Shown here: one piece after another, positions 16,632 through 24,804 of the stretch | Layout: every line of letters starts with the position of its first letter | How positions within the stretch are numbered: position 1 is the first letter of the stretch | From: an uncultured Bacilli bacterium | GTDB lineage: Bacteria > Bacillota_I > Bacilli_A > RF39 > UBA660 | DNA length: 45,928 nucleotides | Direction: 5' to 3' | NCBI GenBank assembly: GCA_944371305.1 | Contig: CALVXM010000007.1 | Location: 1 to 45,928 of the forward strand | Translations under genes and position numbers: made by a program | Notes under the pieces: generated by a model | Told to the model about the DNA's origin: nothing | The model's input: only the letters and a program-made list of their open reading frames with translations | Database searches by the model: none

Positions 16632-17417
16632 ATGAAGAAATTTTTTCAAGATGTAAAAAAATATTATAAATATATTATTTATTCAACTAAATCTAACTTG
16701 AAATCTGAAGTTGCTAATTCTTATTTAAATTGGCTTTGGTGGATCTTAGATCCCTTATGTTTCATGTTAGTTTATACTTTTATTGTTCAAATAGTTTTTA
16801 AAACTAATGAAGAATATTTGCCTGTTTTTGTTTTAATTGGTTTAACAGCTTGGAATTTTTTTAATTCTACGATGAATGGTAGCGTAAAATTAGTATCAAG
16901 TAATAAATCAATTGTTACTAAAGTATATATACCAAAATATATATTAATATTAATTAAGATGTTTACCAATTTGTTTAAGATGATGATTTCTTGGGGACTA
17001 ATTTTAATTATGATGTTGATATTTAAAGTTCCATATACGTTATATATGTTACAATTTTTCCCGGTATTAATAGTATTATTTGTTTTATCATTCGGTTTTG
17101 CAACAATTCTTATGCATTTTGGTGTCTTTGTGGAAGATTTAAGCAATATTATTAAAATTGTTTTAAAGCTAACATTTTACTTATCAGGAATATTTTATGC
17201 AATTTCTACTAGAGTACCTGCTCCATACAATCAAGTGTTATTAAGTTTAAATCCAGTCGCTTTAATTATCGATTCGTTTAGAAGTACATTTTTATATGGT
17301 AACTTTGTTAATTATCCATTGTTAGGTGTTTGGTTATTAATTGGAATTATTATATCAATAATTGGCATTAAAACAATTCAAAAATACGAGAACAGTTATG
17401 TAAAGGTGATGAAATGA
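16632..17417 (+). CDS. ABC-2 type polysaccharide/teichoic acid export permease (TagG-like)
   Basis: The 261-residue membrane protein has about six transmembrane helices and the ABC-2 polysaccharide export pattern (NSYLNWLWWILDPL near the start, GIFYAIS before the last helices). It forms the channel through which lipid-linked polymer crosses the membrane, together with the ATPase encoded next (ATGA overlap at 17414). The ATG at 16632 follows GGAGGT; an in-frame TTG lies upstream at 16620. The neighbours (CDP-glycerol transferases, tagO) support polymer export. Confidence 0.88.
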   Translation: MKKFFQDVKKYYKYIIYSTKSNLKSEVANSYLNWLWWILDPLCFMLVYTFIVQIVFKTNEEYLPVFVLIGLTAWNFFNSTMNGSVKLVSSNKSIVTKVYIPKYILILIKMFTNLFKMMISWGLILIMMLIFKVPYTLYMLQFFPVLIVLFVLSFGFATILMHFGVFVEDLSNIIKIVLKLTFYLSGIFYAISTRVPAPYNQVLLSLNPVALIIDSFRSTFLYGNFVNYPLLGVWLLIGIIISIIGIKTIQKYENSYVKVMK

Positions 17418-18148
17418 AAAAATATGCAATTACAGTTAAAAATCTACATATAAGTTATCGAACATTAAAAGGTTTTTCGATAAAAAAATCTTTGTTAAAA
17501 TTAAAAATGAGTAAAGCGGAAGTTTTTGAGGCGGTTAGAGGTGTTTCATTTGAAGTTGAAAAAGGTAAAATTTTAGGTATTGTTGGTAAGAACGGAAGTG
17601 GTAAATCAACTCTATTAAGAAGTATTGCTGGGATATTTTCAGCTGATTCAGGTACTATTGATTTACACGGTAACACAGTTTCATTATTATCCATCGGAGT
17701 TGGTTTTCAAAGTAAATTAACTGGTTATGAGAATATATTTTTATCAGGAATGTTGTTAGGATTTTCTGAAAAGCAAATAAAAGAAAAGATAAATGAAATT
17801 ATTGAGTTTTCTGAACTAGGCAAATTTATTTATAAGCCAGTATCTAGTTATTCAAGCGGAATGCATTCTAAATTAGCTTTTTCGATTACCGCTATCTTAG
17901 AAACGGATATAATGTTAATAGATGAAGTGTTTAGTGTAGGTGATATAAAATTTAAAAAGAAAAGTTATGATAAAATGAAGGAATTAATTTCTGACGAAAA
18001 TAGAACAGTATTAATCGTTTCCCATAGTTTAGGAACGTTAAAAGAGTTATGTGATGAAGTATTATGGTTACATGATGGTAAAATAAAACAAATAGGTGAT
18101 CCAGAAGAAGTTATATCGGCATATGAAGAATTTATGAAAAAAGATTAA
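17414..18148 (+). CDS. ABC transporter ATP-binding protein for polymer export (TagH/Wzt-like)
   Basis: The 244-residue cytoplasmic ATPase has Walker A GKNGSGKST (about 58-66), the signature SYSSGMHSKLAFSI, Walker B IMLIDEVFSVGD and the switch histidine in VSHSLGTL. The N-terminal stretch before Walker A is long and typical of polysaccharide exporters. No C-terminal carbohydrate-binding extension is present, unlike Wzt of O-antigen systems. It overlaps the permease gene by 4 bp and is the last gene before a bidirectional terminator. Confidence 0.9.
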   Translation: MKKYAITVKNLHISYRTLKGFSIKKSLLKLKMSKAEVFEAVRGVSFEVEKGKILGIVGKNGSGKSTLLRSIAGIFSADSGTIDLHGNTVSLLSIGVGFQSKLTGYENIFLSGMLLGFSEKQIKEKINEIIEFSELGKFIYKPVSSYSSGMHSKLAFSITAILETDIMLIDEVFSVGDIKFKKKSYDKMKELISDENRTVLIVSHSLGTLKELCDEVLWLHDGKIKQIGDPEEVISAYEEFMKKD

Positions 18149-18181
18149 AAAAATGATAAATATTTCTACTTATCATTTTTT
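18148..18181. terminator. Bidirectional terminator between the exporter and tagO
   Basis: A perfect 12-bp stem AAAAAATGATAA / TTATCATTTTTT with a 10-nt loop has A/T tails on both sides. It serves the converging genes and overlaps the 3' end of tagO. Confidence 0.85.
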
Positions 18182-19212
18182 GTTTTTTTATGTTCAATTA
18201 TAACATCAGTTTTAATTATAAAAAGAATAACAACTAATAATAATATTCCATATAACAGGTAACCTAATTGTCTATCTATTAGAACATAGACAACTGATGT
18301 AAAAGCAAATAAAGCATCAATCAAGCAAATTATTAAAACCGTTTTTCTATGAGAAAAGTTCATTTTCAATAATTGGTGGTGAATGTGAAATTTATCGGGT
18401 TTGGTAATACTTTCATTTTTTAATGTTCTTCTAACGATAGCGAATAAGGTATCTAAAACAGGAATGGCGATAATCATAAATGGTATTACTAATGAAGTCA
18501 TTGTAACATTTTTAAATCCTAATAAAGCAATAATACTAATGATAAAACCTAAAAACATTGAACCTGTATCGCCCATAAATATTTTGGCTGGATATCTATT
18601 ATGCATTAAGAAACCTAAACAAGAACCTAACATAATGAAGCATAACATAAAATCTAGTCCATGAGAGTTTTTAAATATTGCAATAGTTCCAACGGTTAAA
18701 AAGAAGATACTACTTATTCCTGTCGCTAATCCATCTAGTCCATCAATTAAATTCATACAATTAATAAAAGTTAAAATAAATAAAATAGTAATTGGGTAGG
18801 AAAACCAGCCAAAATTAATATAAAACCCAAAGGCACTAATACTTGATAGTAGTATATTACCATGGACAACTACTACTAATATAGCGGCTAATTGACCTAA
18901 TAATTTTACTTTGGCATCAAGTGGTTTAATGTCATCAATAATTCCTGTGATAATGATAATAAAACTACCAATCAAAATTGAAGTCATTAAATCATTTTGC
19001 TTACCAAAAGCCATATAACCAAATAAAAATCCGGCAAAAATGGCAAGACCTCCCAATCTAGGAATAGGGACCTTATGAATTTTACGATTATTTGGTTCAT
19101 CCATTGCTCCAATATGATTAGCTATTTTTTTTACTATTGGTACTAAAATATAGACAAATAAGAAGCAAGTCAATATAACTAACAATATTTTTATGAATAA
19201 TTCTGTCGACAT
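18166..19212 (-). CDS. tagO: Undecaprenyl-phosphate N-acetylglucosaminyl 1-phosphate transferase
   Basis: The 348-residue polytopic enzyme (about ten helices) begins surface polymer assembly by moving a HexNAc-1-phosphate from UDP onto undecaprenyl phosphate. Motifs of the MraY/WecA/TagO family are visible: PRLGGLAIF, GIIDDIKPLDAKVKLLGQ, NCMNLIDGLDGLATG, KIFMGDTGSMFLGF and FHIHHQLL. The HIHH motif and GDTGS separate it from MraY. It is a single gene with an extended -10 on the minus strand (TGGTAAAAT at 19231-19239). It supplies the lipid primer for the neighbouring teichoic-type locus. Confidence 0.92.
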   Translation of the reverse strand: MSTELFIKILLVILTCFLFVYILVPIVKKIANHIGAMDEPNNRKIHKVPIPRLGGLAIFAGFLFGYMAFGKQNDLMTSILIGSFIIIITGIIDDIKPLDAKVKLLGQLAAILVVVVHGNILLSSISAFGFYINFGWFSYPITILFILTFINCMNLIDGLDGLATGISSIFFLTVGTIAIFKNSHGLDFMLCFIMLGSCLGFLMHNRYPAKIFMGDTGSMFLGFIISIIALLGFKNVTMTSLVIPFMIIAIPVLDTLFAIVRRTLKNESITKPDKFHIHHQLLKMNFSHRKTVLIICLIDALFAFTSVVYVLIDRQLGYLLYGILLLVVILFIIKTDVIIEHKKTKNDK

Positions 19213-19365
19213 AATACACCTCTAGATATAATTTTACCAAAATTTTAAATATTAGTCCATCAATTTAAATTTATATGTAAAGTTAAATACCATATTTTCC
19301 CATCTTTTTAACACATCATTTCTACATTTTTATTTTATAATTATTTATAGAAATGAGGTGAGATT

Positions 19366-19596
19366 ATTAACATAAAAGTAATTGGAACTAATTGTAGTAA
19401 TGGTATGAAATTATCTAAATTAGTCGATAAAGCAGTTGAAGAAATTGATGCTGAAATAAGTGTCGATAAATTAGATGATTCATCTAAAAATAAATATGGC
19501 ATTAAAAATGTTCCTGGATTGGTTATTAATGGTCAAATAGTTAGTCAAGGAAAAGTTTTATCAGTAAGAGAGATAAAAAAATTATTGTTAGCCTAA
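19366..19596 (+). CDS. Small thioredoxin/glutaredoxin-like protein with apparent ATT start
   Basis: The frame from 19366 gives 76 residues (INIKVIGTNCSNGMKLSKLV ... YGIKNVPGLVINGQIVSQG) matching the small 'redox-active disulfide protein 2' thioredoxin-fold family: beta strand, GT-x-C, helix, cis-Pro motif VPGLVI and a C-terminal helix. Starting at the first ATG (19405) would delete the first strand and active site. Upstream there is no ATG, GTG or TTG, but ATT at 19366 lies exactly 5 nt after GAGGTG, the spacing used elsewhere here. The usual C-x2-C is C-S-N-G, so only one cysteine remains. Function is probably thiol chemistry and is not certain. Confidence 0.65.
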   Translation: MNIKVIGTNCSNGMKLSKLVDKAVEEIDAEISVDKLDDSSKNKYGIKNVPGLVINGQIVSQGKVLSVREIKKLLLA

Positions 19597-19622
19597 AGAT
19601 TCTAAATTTAGAATCTTTTTTC
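19597..19622 (+). terminator. Intrinsic terminator
   Basis: A perfect palindrome AGATTCTAAATTTAGAATCT followed by T8 comes right after the stop codon. Confidence 0.85.
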
Positions 19623-19671
19623 TTGTTTTTTATATTTTTTTAAAGTATAATTTAAAATAGAGGTTGATAAT

Positions 19672-20184
19672 ATGGATAAGAATAAGAAAAAAGAAATAGT
19701 TAGAATGCTACTTAAAAATGAAAAAAACATGGATGAAGAAGATTTGATTGAATTGTTATTTGATCAGCCAATAGCAGTCGATGTCGATAAATTAGATAAG
19801 AACAATTTAAAATTTTCTGATAAAGTTGCTGATAAAATCACTCAAATTGCTGGTAGTTGGTATTTTATTATTGGATTTACTTTATTTTTAATTGTATGGG
19901 TTGTTTTAAATTTGTATTTGTGGGATAACGTTGACCCATATCCATTTATATTGCTTAATTTATTATTATCTTGTATAGCAGCTTTACAAGCACCAATTAT
20001 TATGATGAGTCAAAATCGACAAGCCAAAAAAGATAGTTTAAGAAACCAAAATGATTATCGTACTGATTTAAAAAGTGAACTTATATTAGAAGAATTACAT
20101 GATCATATTGAAATATTAATAGCTAATCAAAAGAAAATAATAAAATTATTGTCAGAAAATGACTTGACTAAGAATAAGGAATAG
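19672..20184 (+). CDS. DUF1003 membrane protein
   Basis: The 170-residue protein matches DUF1003. It has a charged N-terminal region, a two-helix membrane hairpin (GSWYFIIGFTLFLIVWVVLNL and DPYPFILLNLLLSCIAALQAPIIMM), then the conserved SQNRQAKKD and a helical C-terminus. The family's biochemical role is unknown. It has its own TATAAT (19646-19651) and GAGGT ribosome site. The promoter of the following Fur-type gene overlaps its 3' end. Confidence 0.85.
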   Translation: MDKNKKKEIVRMLLKNEKNMDEEDLIELLFDQPIAVDVDKLDKNNLKFSDKVADKITQIAGSWYFIIGFTLFLIVWVVLNLYLWDNVDPYPFILLNLLLSCIAALQAPIIMMSQNRQAKKDSLRNQNDYRTDLKSELILEELHDHIEILIANQKKIIKLLSENDLTKNKE

Positions 20185-20221
20185 AGTATACTTATAATTG
20201 AAGTAGGAATCATTACTACTT
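20164..20221 (+). promoter_or_regulatory. Promoter and candidate operator of the Fur-rubrerythrin operon
   Basis: TTGACT (20164-20169), a 17-nt spacer and TATACT (20187-20192). An inverted repeat AAGTAG-N9-CTACTT (20201-20206, 20216-20221) covers the expected start of transcription, where a repressor such as the encoded Fur-family protein would block. It does not closely match the textbook PerR or Fur box. Confidence 0.5.
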
Positions 20222-20233
20222 TTGAGGTGATTC

Positions 20234-20635
20234 ATGAAATACTCAAAACAACGAGAACAAATCTTACAAATAGTCAATAATAGTTATTGTCATCCTGATG
20301 CTTATACAATCTACGAACAGGTGAAAAAAACAATTCCTAATATCAGTTTAGGTACAGTTTATCGTAATTTAAATGTTTTATGTAACAATAACTTAATTAG
20401 AAAATTGTCTATTTGTAATAAAAATGATCATTTTGATCATATTGATCATCATTGTCATTTATACTGCATCAAATGTCATAATATTATCGATATTTCTAAT
20501 GATTTGTTACAGGAATTTGATAAAATAATTTTAGAAAATTTAAATTTTCGTATTTTATCAGATGATTTAATTTTGAATGGTATTTGTCATGAATGTAGTG
20601 AAAGGAAGGAAAATTATGGAATTAAAAGGAAGTAA
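20234..20635 (+). CDS. Fur-family transcriptional regulator (PerR-like)
   Basis: The 133-residue regulator has the Fur winged helix ([25 protein letters not shown]), the histidine-rich metal region [13 protein letters not shown], and two CxxC pairs (CIKC and CHEC) for the structural zinc site. It is co-transcribed with rubrerythrin, whose gene it overlaps by 20 bp. This favours a peroxide-sensing PerR role, derepressing rubrerythrin under oxidative stress, rather than iron uptake control. A Zur or Fur specificity cannot be excluded. Confidence 0.82.
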   Translation: MKYSKQREQILQIVNNSYCHPDAYTIYEQVKKTIPNISLGTVYRNLNVLCNNNLIRKLSICNKNDHFDHIDHHCHLYCIKCHNIIDISNDLLQEFDKIILENLNFRILSDDLILNGICHECSERKENYGIKRK

Positions 20636-21155
20636 AACTGAACAAAATTTGATGGCCGCTTTTGCTGGTGAGTCACAAGCAAGAAACAAATATACTTACT
20701 ATGCATCTAAAGCTAAAAAGGAAGGATTTGAACAAATTGCTGCTATTTTTGAAGAAACAGCAAGTAACGAGAAAGAACACGCTAAATTATGGTTTAAATT
20801 ATTACACGGTGGGGAAGTACCTTCTACGTTAGAAAACTTAGAAGATGCTGCTAGTGGCGAAAATTATGAATGGACAGATATGTATGCTGAATTTGCTAAA
20901 GTTGCTAAAGAAGAAGGATTTTCTAAAATAGCTTTCTTATTTGAAGGTGTAGCAAAAATTGAAAAAAATCATGAAGATAGATATAGAACTTTAATTGATA
21001 ATATTAAAAATGATATGGTATTTAATAAACCAGCTGAAAATATGTGGATTTGTCGTAATTGTGGTCATGTACATTTTGGTGCTTCAGCTCCAGAAGTATG
21101 TCCAGTATGTTCACATCCAAAAGCATATTTTGAATTGAGAAGTCAAAATTACTAG
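20616..21155 (+). CDS. rbr: Rubrerythrin
   Basis: The 179-residue cytoplasmic peroxidase reduces hydrogen peroxide in anaerobes. The four-helix diiron domain is complete ([54 protein letters not shown]). The C-terminal rubredoxin-like domain carries both cysteine pairs (CRNC and CPVC). I start at ATG 20616 after GGAAGG, inside the end of the Fur-type gene, so translation is probably coupled. An upstream in-frame ATG at 20577 lies deep inside that gene and has no ribosome site. Confidence 0.95.
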   Translation: MELKGSKTEQNLMAAFAGESQARNKYTYYASKAKKEGFEQIAAIFEETASNEKEHAKLWFKLLHGGEVPSTLENLEDAASGENYEWTDMYAEFAKVAKEEGFSKIAFLFEGVAKIEKNHEDRYRTLIDNIKNDMVFNKPAENMWICRNCGHVHFGASAPEVCPVCSHPKAYFELRSQNY

Positions 21156-21176
21156 GCTTATTTAAGCCTTTTTTTT
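21154..21176 (+). terminator. Intrinsic terminator between rubrerythrin and hydrogenase
   Basis: A 7-bp stem AGGCTTA / TAAGCCT is followed by T8. The hydrogenase ribosome site (GGAGGT) starts directly after the T-run, so no promoter fits between. Hydrogenase expression would need read-through or anti-termination from the Fur-rbr transcript. Confidence 0.75.
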
Positions 21177-21186
21177 GGAGGTAAAT

Positions 21187-22557
21187 ATGAATATATATGA
21201 AGATAGTGATAAAAGGGTACCTATTAAATTAGATAATCCTTCTATTCAAAGAGATTATGATAAATGTATTTTGTGTGGAGCTTGTAAAAATATTTGTAAA
21301 TTTGCACAAGGTGTCTATGGAAATTATGACCACACCAAAGAGGCAATATGTATTAATTGTGGACAGTGTATAGCAGTTTGCCCAACAGGAGCACTTAGTG
21401 AAGTAAAAGATTATCACAAAGTAATTGAAAAAATAAAGAATGATAATTATATCGTTATTTTTCAAACAGCTCCTGCAGTTAGAGTCGCTTTAGGTGAACA
21501 TTTTAATCTTGAACCAGGAACTTTTATCGAAGGGAAGCTAGTTAGTGCTTTAAGAAAATTAGGCGCAGATTATGTATTTGATACTACTTTTGGCGCTGAT
21601 TTAACTATTATGGAAGAAGCTAATGAATTGGTTAGTCGAATTAAAGAAAATAAAAATTTACCGCAGTTTACTAGTTGTTGCCCTGCTTGGGTCAAATTTG
21701 TTGAATTATTTCATAAAGAATTAATACCTAATTTATCGACAACTCGAAGTCCTATTTTGATGCAAGGACCAATTATTAAAACTTACTTTGCTAATAAAAT
21801 GCATCTTGATCCTAAAAAAATAATTAATGTCGCGGTTGCTCCTTGTACAGCTAAAAAATATGAGATAACAAGACCACAATTTAAAGCAGTGGCTAACTAT
21901 TATAATGATGGTTCTTTAAAAGATATGGATTATATTATTACTACTAATGAATTAGCAATGTGGTTAAAAGAAGAAAATATTGATTTCAATTCTTTAGAGG
22001 ATAGTAATTATGATGATTTACTTGGAAGTGGTAGCGGTTCAGGATATATTTTTGGTAATAGTGGGGGAGTAATGGAAGCTAGTGTAAGATGTGCTTATCA
22101 CATTTTAACCGGTGAAGACCCAAAAGATAAATTATTAGAGTTTAACGATGTAAGGGGTGTCGATGGTATTAAAGAAGCTACTTTAAACATTAATAATAAA
22201 ACTTTAAAATTAGCTATTTTAAGTGGGACAAATAATGTTAATAGACTTTTAAAACAGATTGAAGAAAATAATTTACAATATGATTTTATTGAAGTAATGG
22301 CTTGCCCAGGCGGCTGTATTTCTGGTGGTGGCCAGCCAAGATTAGAAGTACCTATTACTAATGTTATTAGAGAAAAAAGAATTGCGGGCTTATATAATAA
22401 AGATAAAAATTTAAAAATTCGTAGTAGTTATCAGAATAAAGATATTATTAAATTATATGAAGAATTTTTAAAATATCCTTTAAGCGATATATCTAAATCA
22501 TTGTTGCATACTCATTATGAAGATAAAAGTAAATTAAAACAAACAATTGAATCTTGA
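21187..22557 (+). CDS. Monomeric [FeFe] hydrogenase
   Basis: The 456-residue enzyme interconverts protons and H2, using ferredoxin as electron partner. Two 4Fe-4S clusters are bound by CILCGACKNIC and CINCGQCIAVCP (about 28-65). The H-cluster domain has L1 TSCCPAW, an L2-type motif APCTAKKYE and L3 MACPGGCISGGGQP. The usual L2 is MPCxxKxxE, and here Met is Ala. The small size places it among short M2-type enzymes. The HydEFG maturases are not in the window. The ATG at 21187 follows GGAGGT 10 nt after a terminator. Sensory or reverse roles are possible given the changed residue. Confidence 0.88.
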   Translation: MNIYEDSDKRVPIKLDNPSIQRDYDKCILCGACKNICKFAQGVYGNYDHTKEAICINCGQCIAVCPTGALSEVKDYHKVIEKIKNDNYIVIFQTAPAVRVALGEHFNLEPGTFIEGKLVSALRKLGADYVFDTTFGADLTIMEEANELVSRIKENKNLPQFTSCCPAWVKFVELFHKELIPNLSTTRSPILMQGPIIKTYFANKMHLDPKKIINVAVAPCTAKKYEITRPQFKAVANYYNDGSLKDMDYIITTNELAMWLKEENIDFNSLEDSNYDDLLGSGSGSGYIFGNSGGVMEASVRCAYHILTGEDPKDKLLEFNDVRGVDGIKEATLNINNKTLKLAILSGTNNVNRLLKQIEENNLQYDFIEVMACPGGCISGGGQPRLEVPITNVIREKRIAGLYNKDKNLKIRSSYQNKDIIKLYEEFLKYPLSDISKSLLHTHYEDKSKLKQTIES

Positions 22558-22610
22558 AATTTATTTCCTTTTCTTAATTATTGAATATAATAATGAGAAA
22601 GGAGTTTTTT

Positions 22611-23483
22611 ATGGATAAGTCGTATAGTTGCAAAGAATTTGAATCTAAATATCCACCTCAAGAACAGCCACGGCAACCAGGATTAGAATATTTAATGAAT
22701 CCAAGACCAATCTTTGATAATAATTATCAAGGAAGTAATCGTTTAAAAGACAAGGTTGCTATTATTACTGGTGGTGATTCGGGAATTGGTAGAGCAGTTA
22801 GTGTGGCTTTTGCTAAAGAAGGAGCAAAAGTTGTCATAGTTTATTATGATGAACTAATTGATGCTAATGAAACTAAAGAATATATTGAATCATTTAATGG
22901 TGATTGTATATTGTTATGTGGTGATGTTAAAGATCATGATTTTAGCAAATTTATCATTGATACCACCTTAGATACATACGGTAAAATTGATATTTTAGTT
23001 AATAATGCTGGGGTTCAGTTTTATCAAAAAGAGTTAATTGATATAAGTGATGAACAATTTGACTGTACAATGAAGACTAATATATATGGAATGTTTTATT
23101 TAACTAAAGAAGCATTACCTTATTTAAATGAAGGTGCATCAATCATTAATTTAAGTAGCATTACAACTTTTATTGGTGAACCAGAATTAATTGATTATGT
23201 AACTACTAAAGGAGCCATAGTGGGATTCACTAGATCTTTAGCTACTAATTTAGCCTCAAAAAAAATTCGAGTTAATGCGGTAGCACCGGGAGTTTTTTGG
23301 ACGCCAATTCAGCCATCATGTTGGCCAGCTTGGAAGATTCCTACGCTTGGTAGTGATTCAGACATGAGAAGAGCAGCTGAACCGTATGAAATAGCGCCTA
23401 TTTTTGTTTATTTGGCTAGTGATGAAGCTTCTTTTACAACTGGTCAAATATTTCATATTAATGGCGGAGAGTATAAAGGTTAA
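22611..23483 (+). CDS. Short-chain dehydrogenase/reductase (general-stress YdaD/YhdF-like)
   Basis: The 290-residue oxidoreductase has the NAD(P) motif TGGDSGIGRA (about 50-59), NNAGVQ, and catalytic Ser-Tyr-Lys (LSSITTF, DYVTTKG). The N-terminal 40-residue extension (PPQEQPRQPGLEYLMNPRP) marks the YdaD/YhdF subgroup, which is stress-induced in Bacillus. The start is the ATG after GAAAGGAG. The substrate is unknown. It has its own TATAAT upstream and a terminator after, so it is monocistronic. Confidence 0.88.
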   Translation: MDKSYSCKEFESKYPPQEQPRQPGLEYLMNPRPIFDNNYQGSNRLKDKVAIITGGDSGIGRAVSVAFAKEGAKVVIVYYDELIDANETKEYIESFNGDCILLCGDVKDHDFSKFIIDTTLDTYGKIDILVNNAGVQFYQKELIDISDEQFDCTMKTNIYGMFYLTKEALPYLNEGASIINLSSITTFIGEPELIDYVTTKGAIVGFTRSLATNLASKKIRVNAVAPGVFWTPIQPSCWPAWKIPTLGSDSDMRRAAEPYEIAPIFVYLASDEASFTTGQIFHINGGEYKG

Positions 23484-23495
23484 AAAAATATGTAG

Positions 23496-23520
23496 GAAAT
23501 CAATGATTTGATTTCTTTTT
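23496..23520 (+). terminator. Intrinsic terminator after the SDR gene
   Basis: An 8-bp stem GAAATCAA / TTGATTTC with a 4-nt loop, then TTTTT. Confidence 0.8.
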
Positions 23521-23531
23521 GTTTTAAAAGA

Positions 23532-23540
23532 TGGTATAAT
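23532..23540 (+). promoter_or_regulatory. Extended -10 promoter of glyA
   Basis: TGGTATAAT ends 15 nt before the glyA ATG. The predicted leader is only about 9 nt long and holds little more than the ribosome site GGTGAT. Confidence 0.55.
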
Positions 23541-23555
23541 TAAATTGGTGATAGT

Positions 23556-24758
23556 ATGGATATAAGAATCAAAAACGCTTTAGAAAAAGAAAAGATAAGA
23601 CAACAAAATAATATTGAATTAATCGCCTCAGAAAATTTTGCTTCCAAAGATGTAATGACTTTACAGGGTAGTATTTTTACTAATAAATATGCTGAAGGGT
23701 ATTCTGGTAAAAGATATTATGGAGGATGTGTTAATGTCGATACTATTGAAGATTTGGCTATTGAATATGTAACTAAATTGTTTAATTGTAAGTATGCAAA
23801 TGTTCAACCACACTCTGGTAGTAGTGCTAATATGGCAGTCTATAAAGCATTACTTAACGTTGGCGATAAAGTAATGGGAATGAATCTAGCTCATGGTGGT
23901 CATTTAACGCATGGTCATCCAATTAATTTTAGTGGTTTAGAATATGAAATTATTAGTTATGATGTCGATCCTGTAACCGAATTAATCGATTATGATAAGT
24001 TAGAAAAATTAGCTTTAGAAACCAAACCTAAAATGATTATTGCTGGTGCTTCAGCTTATTCAAGAATAATCGATTTTAAAAGATTTAGAGAAATAGCTGA
24101 TAAGGTGGGAGCTTATTTAATGGTTGATATGGCGCATATTGCCGGATTAGTGGCTACTAATTTACATCCTTCACCAATTCCTTATGCTGATGTAGTTACA
24201 TCGACTACTCATAAAACTTTAAGGGGACCAAGAGGCGGAATTATTTTAACTAATAATGAAGAAATAGCTAAAAAAATTAATAAAATTGTTTTCCCTGGTA
24301 TTCAAGGTGGACCTTTGATGCATGTTATTGCTGCTAAAGCTGAATGTTTTTATGAAGCTTTACAGCCATCATTTAAAAATTATCAAGAACAGGTTTTAAA
24401 AAATATTAAATCATTGGCCAAAGTGTTAAGTGATAACGGATTAAGAATTGTATCAGGTGGAACTGATAATCATTTAATTTTAGTTGATGTAACATCACTT
24501 CATATAACTGGTAAAGAAGCAGAAACATTATTAGATGAAGTCAATATTACCGTTAATAAAAACACTATTCCTTTTGATAAAGAATCTCCTTTTAAAACAA
24601 GTGGGATTAGATTAGGTAGTCCCGCTATGACCACCCGTGGTTTGAAAGAAGAAGATTTTGCGGAAATCGGTTATATTATTATTGATGCATTACATAATAA
24701 AGATAAAGAACAATTAAAATTAAGGGTTAAAAGTATAACTGATAAATATCCCTTATAA
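23556..24758 (+). CDS. glyA: Serine hydroxymethyltransferase
   Basis: This cytoplasmic PLP enzyme converts serine and tetrahydrofolate to glycine and methylene-tetrahydrofolate. The 400-residue sequence shows [11 protein letters not shown] near the start, [14 protein letters not shown], the AHGGHLTHG loop, [10 protein letters not shown] and the PLP-lysine motif [14 protein letters not shown]. Length is slightly short of the usual 410-420 but complete. folD follows 46 bp later, placing two one-carbon enzymes together. Confidence 0.96.
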   Translation: MDIRIKNALEKEKIRQQNNIELIASENFASKDVMTLQGSIFTNKYAEGYSGKRYYGGCVNVDTIEDLAIEYVTKLFNCKYANVQPHSGSSANMAVYKALLNVGDKVMGMNLAHGGHLTHGHPINFSGLEYEIISYDVDPVTELIDYDKLEKLALETKPKMIIAGASAYSRIIDFKRFREIADKVGAYLMVDMAHIAGLVATNLHPSPIPYADVVTSTTHKTLRGPRGGIILTNNEEIAKKINKIVFPGIQGGPLMHVIAAKAECFYEALQPSFKNYQEQVLKNIKSLAKVLSDNGLRIVSGGTDNHLILVDVTSLHITGKEAETLLDEVNITVNKNTIPFDKESPFKTSGIRLGSPAMTTRGLKEEDFAEIGYIIIDALHNKDKEQLKLRVKSITDKYPL

Positions 24759-24804
24759 AAATTTAATTAAAAAACAGTATTAATTATGTAAGGAGATGAT
24801 CAAT

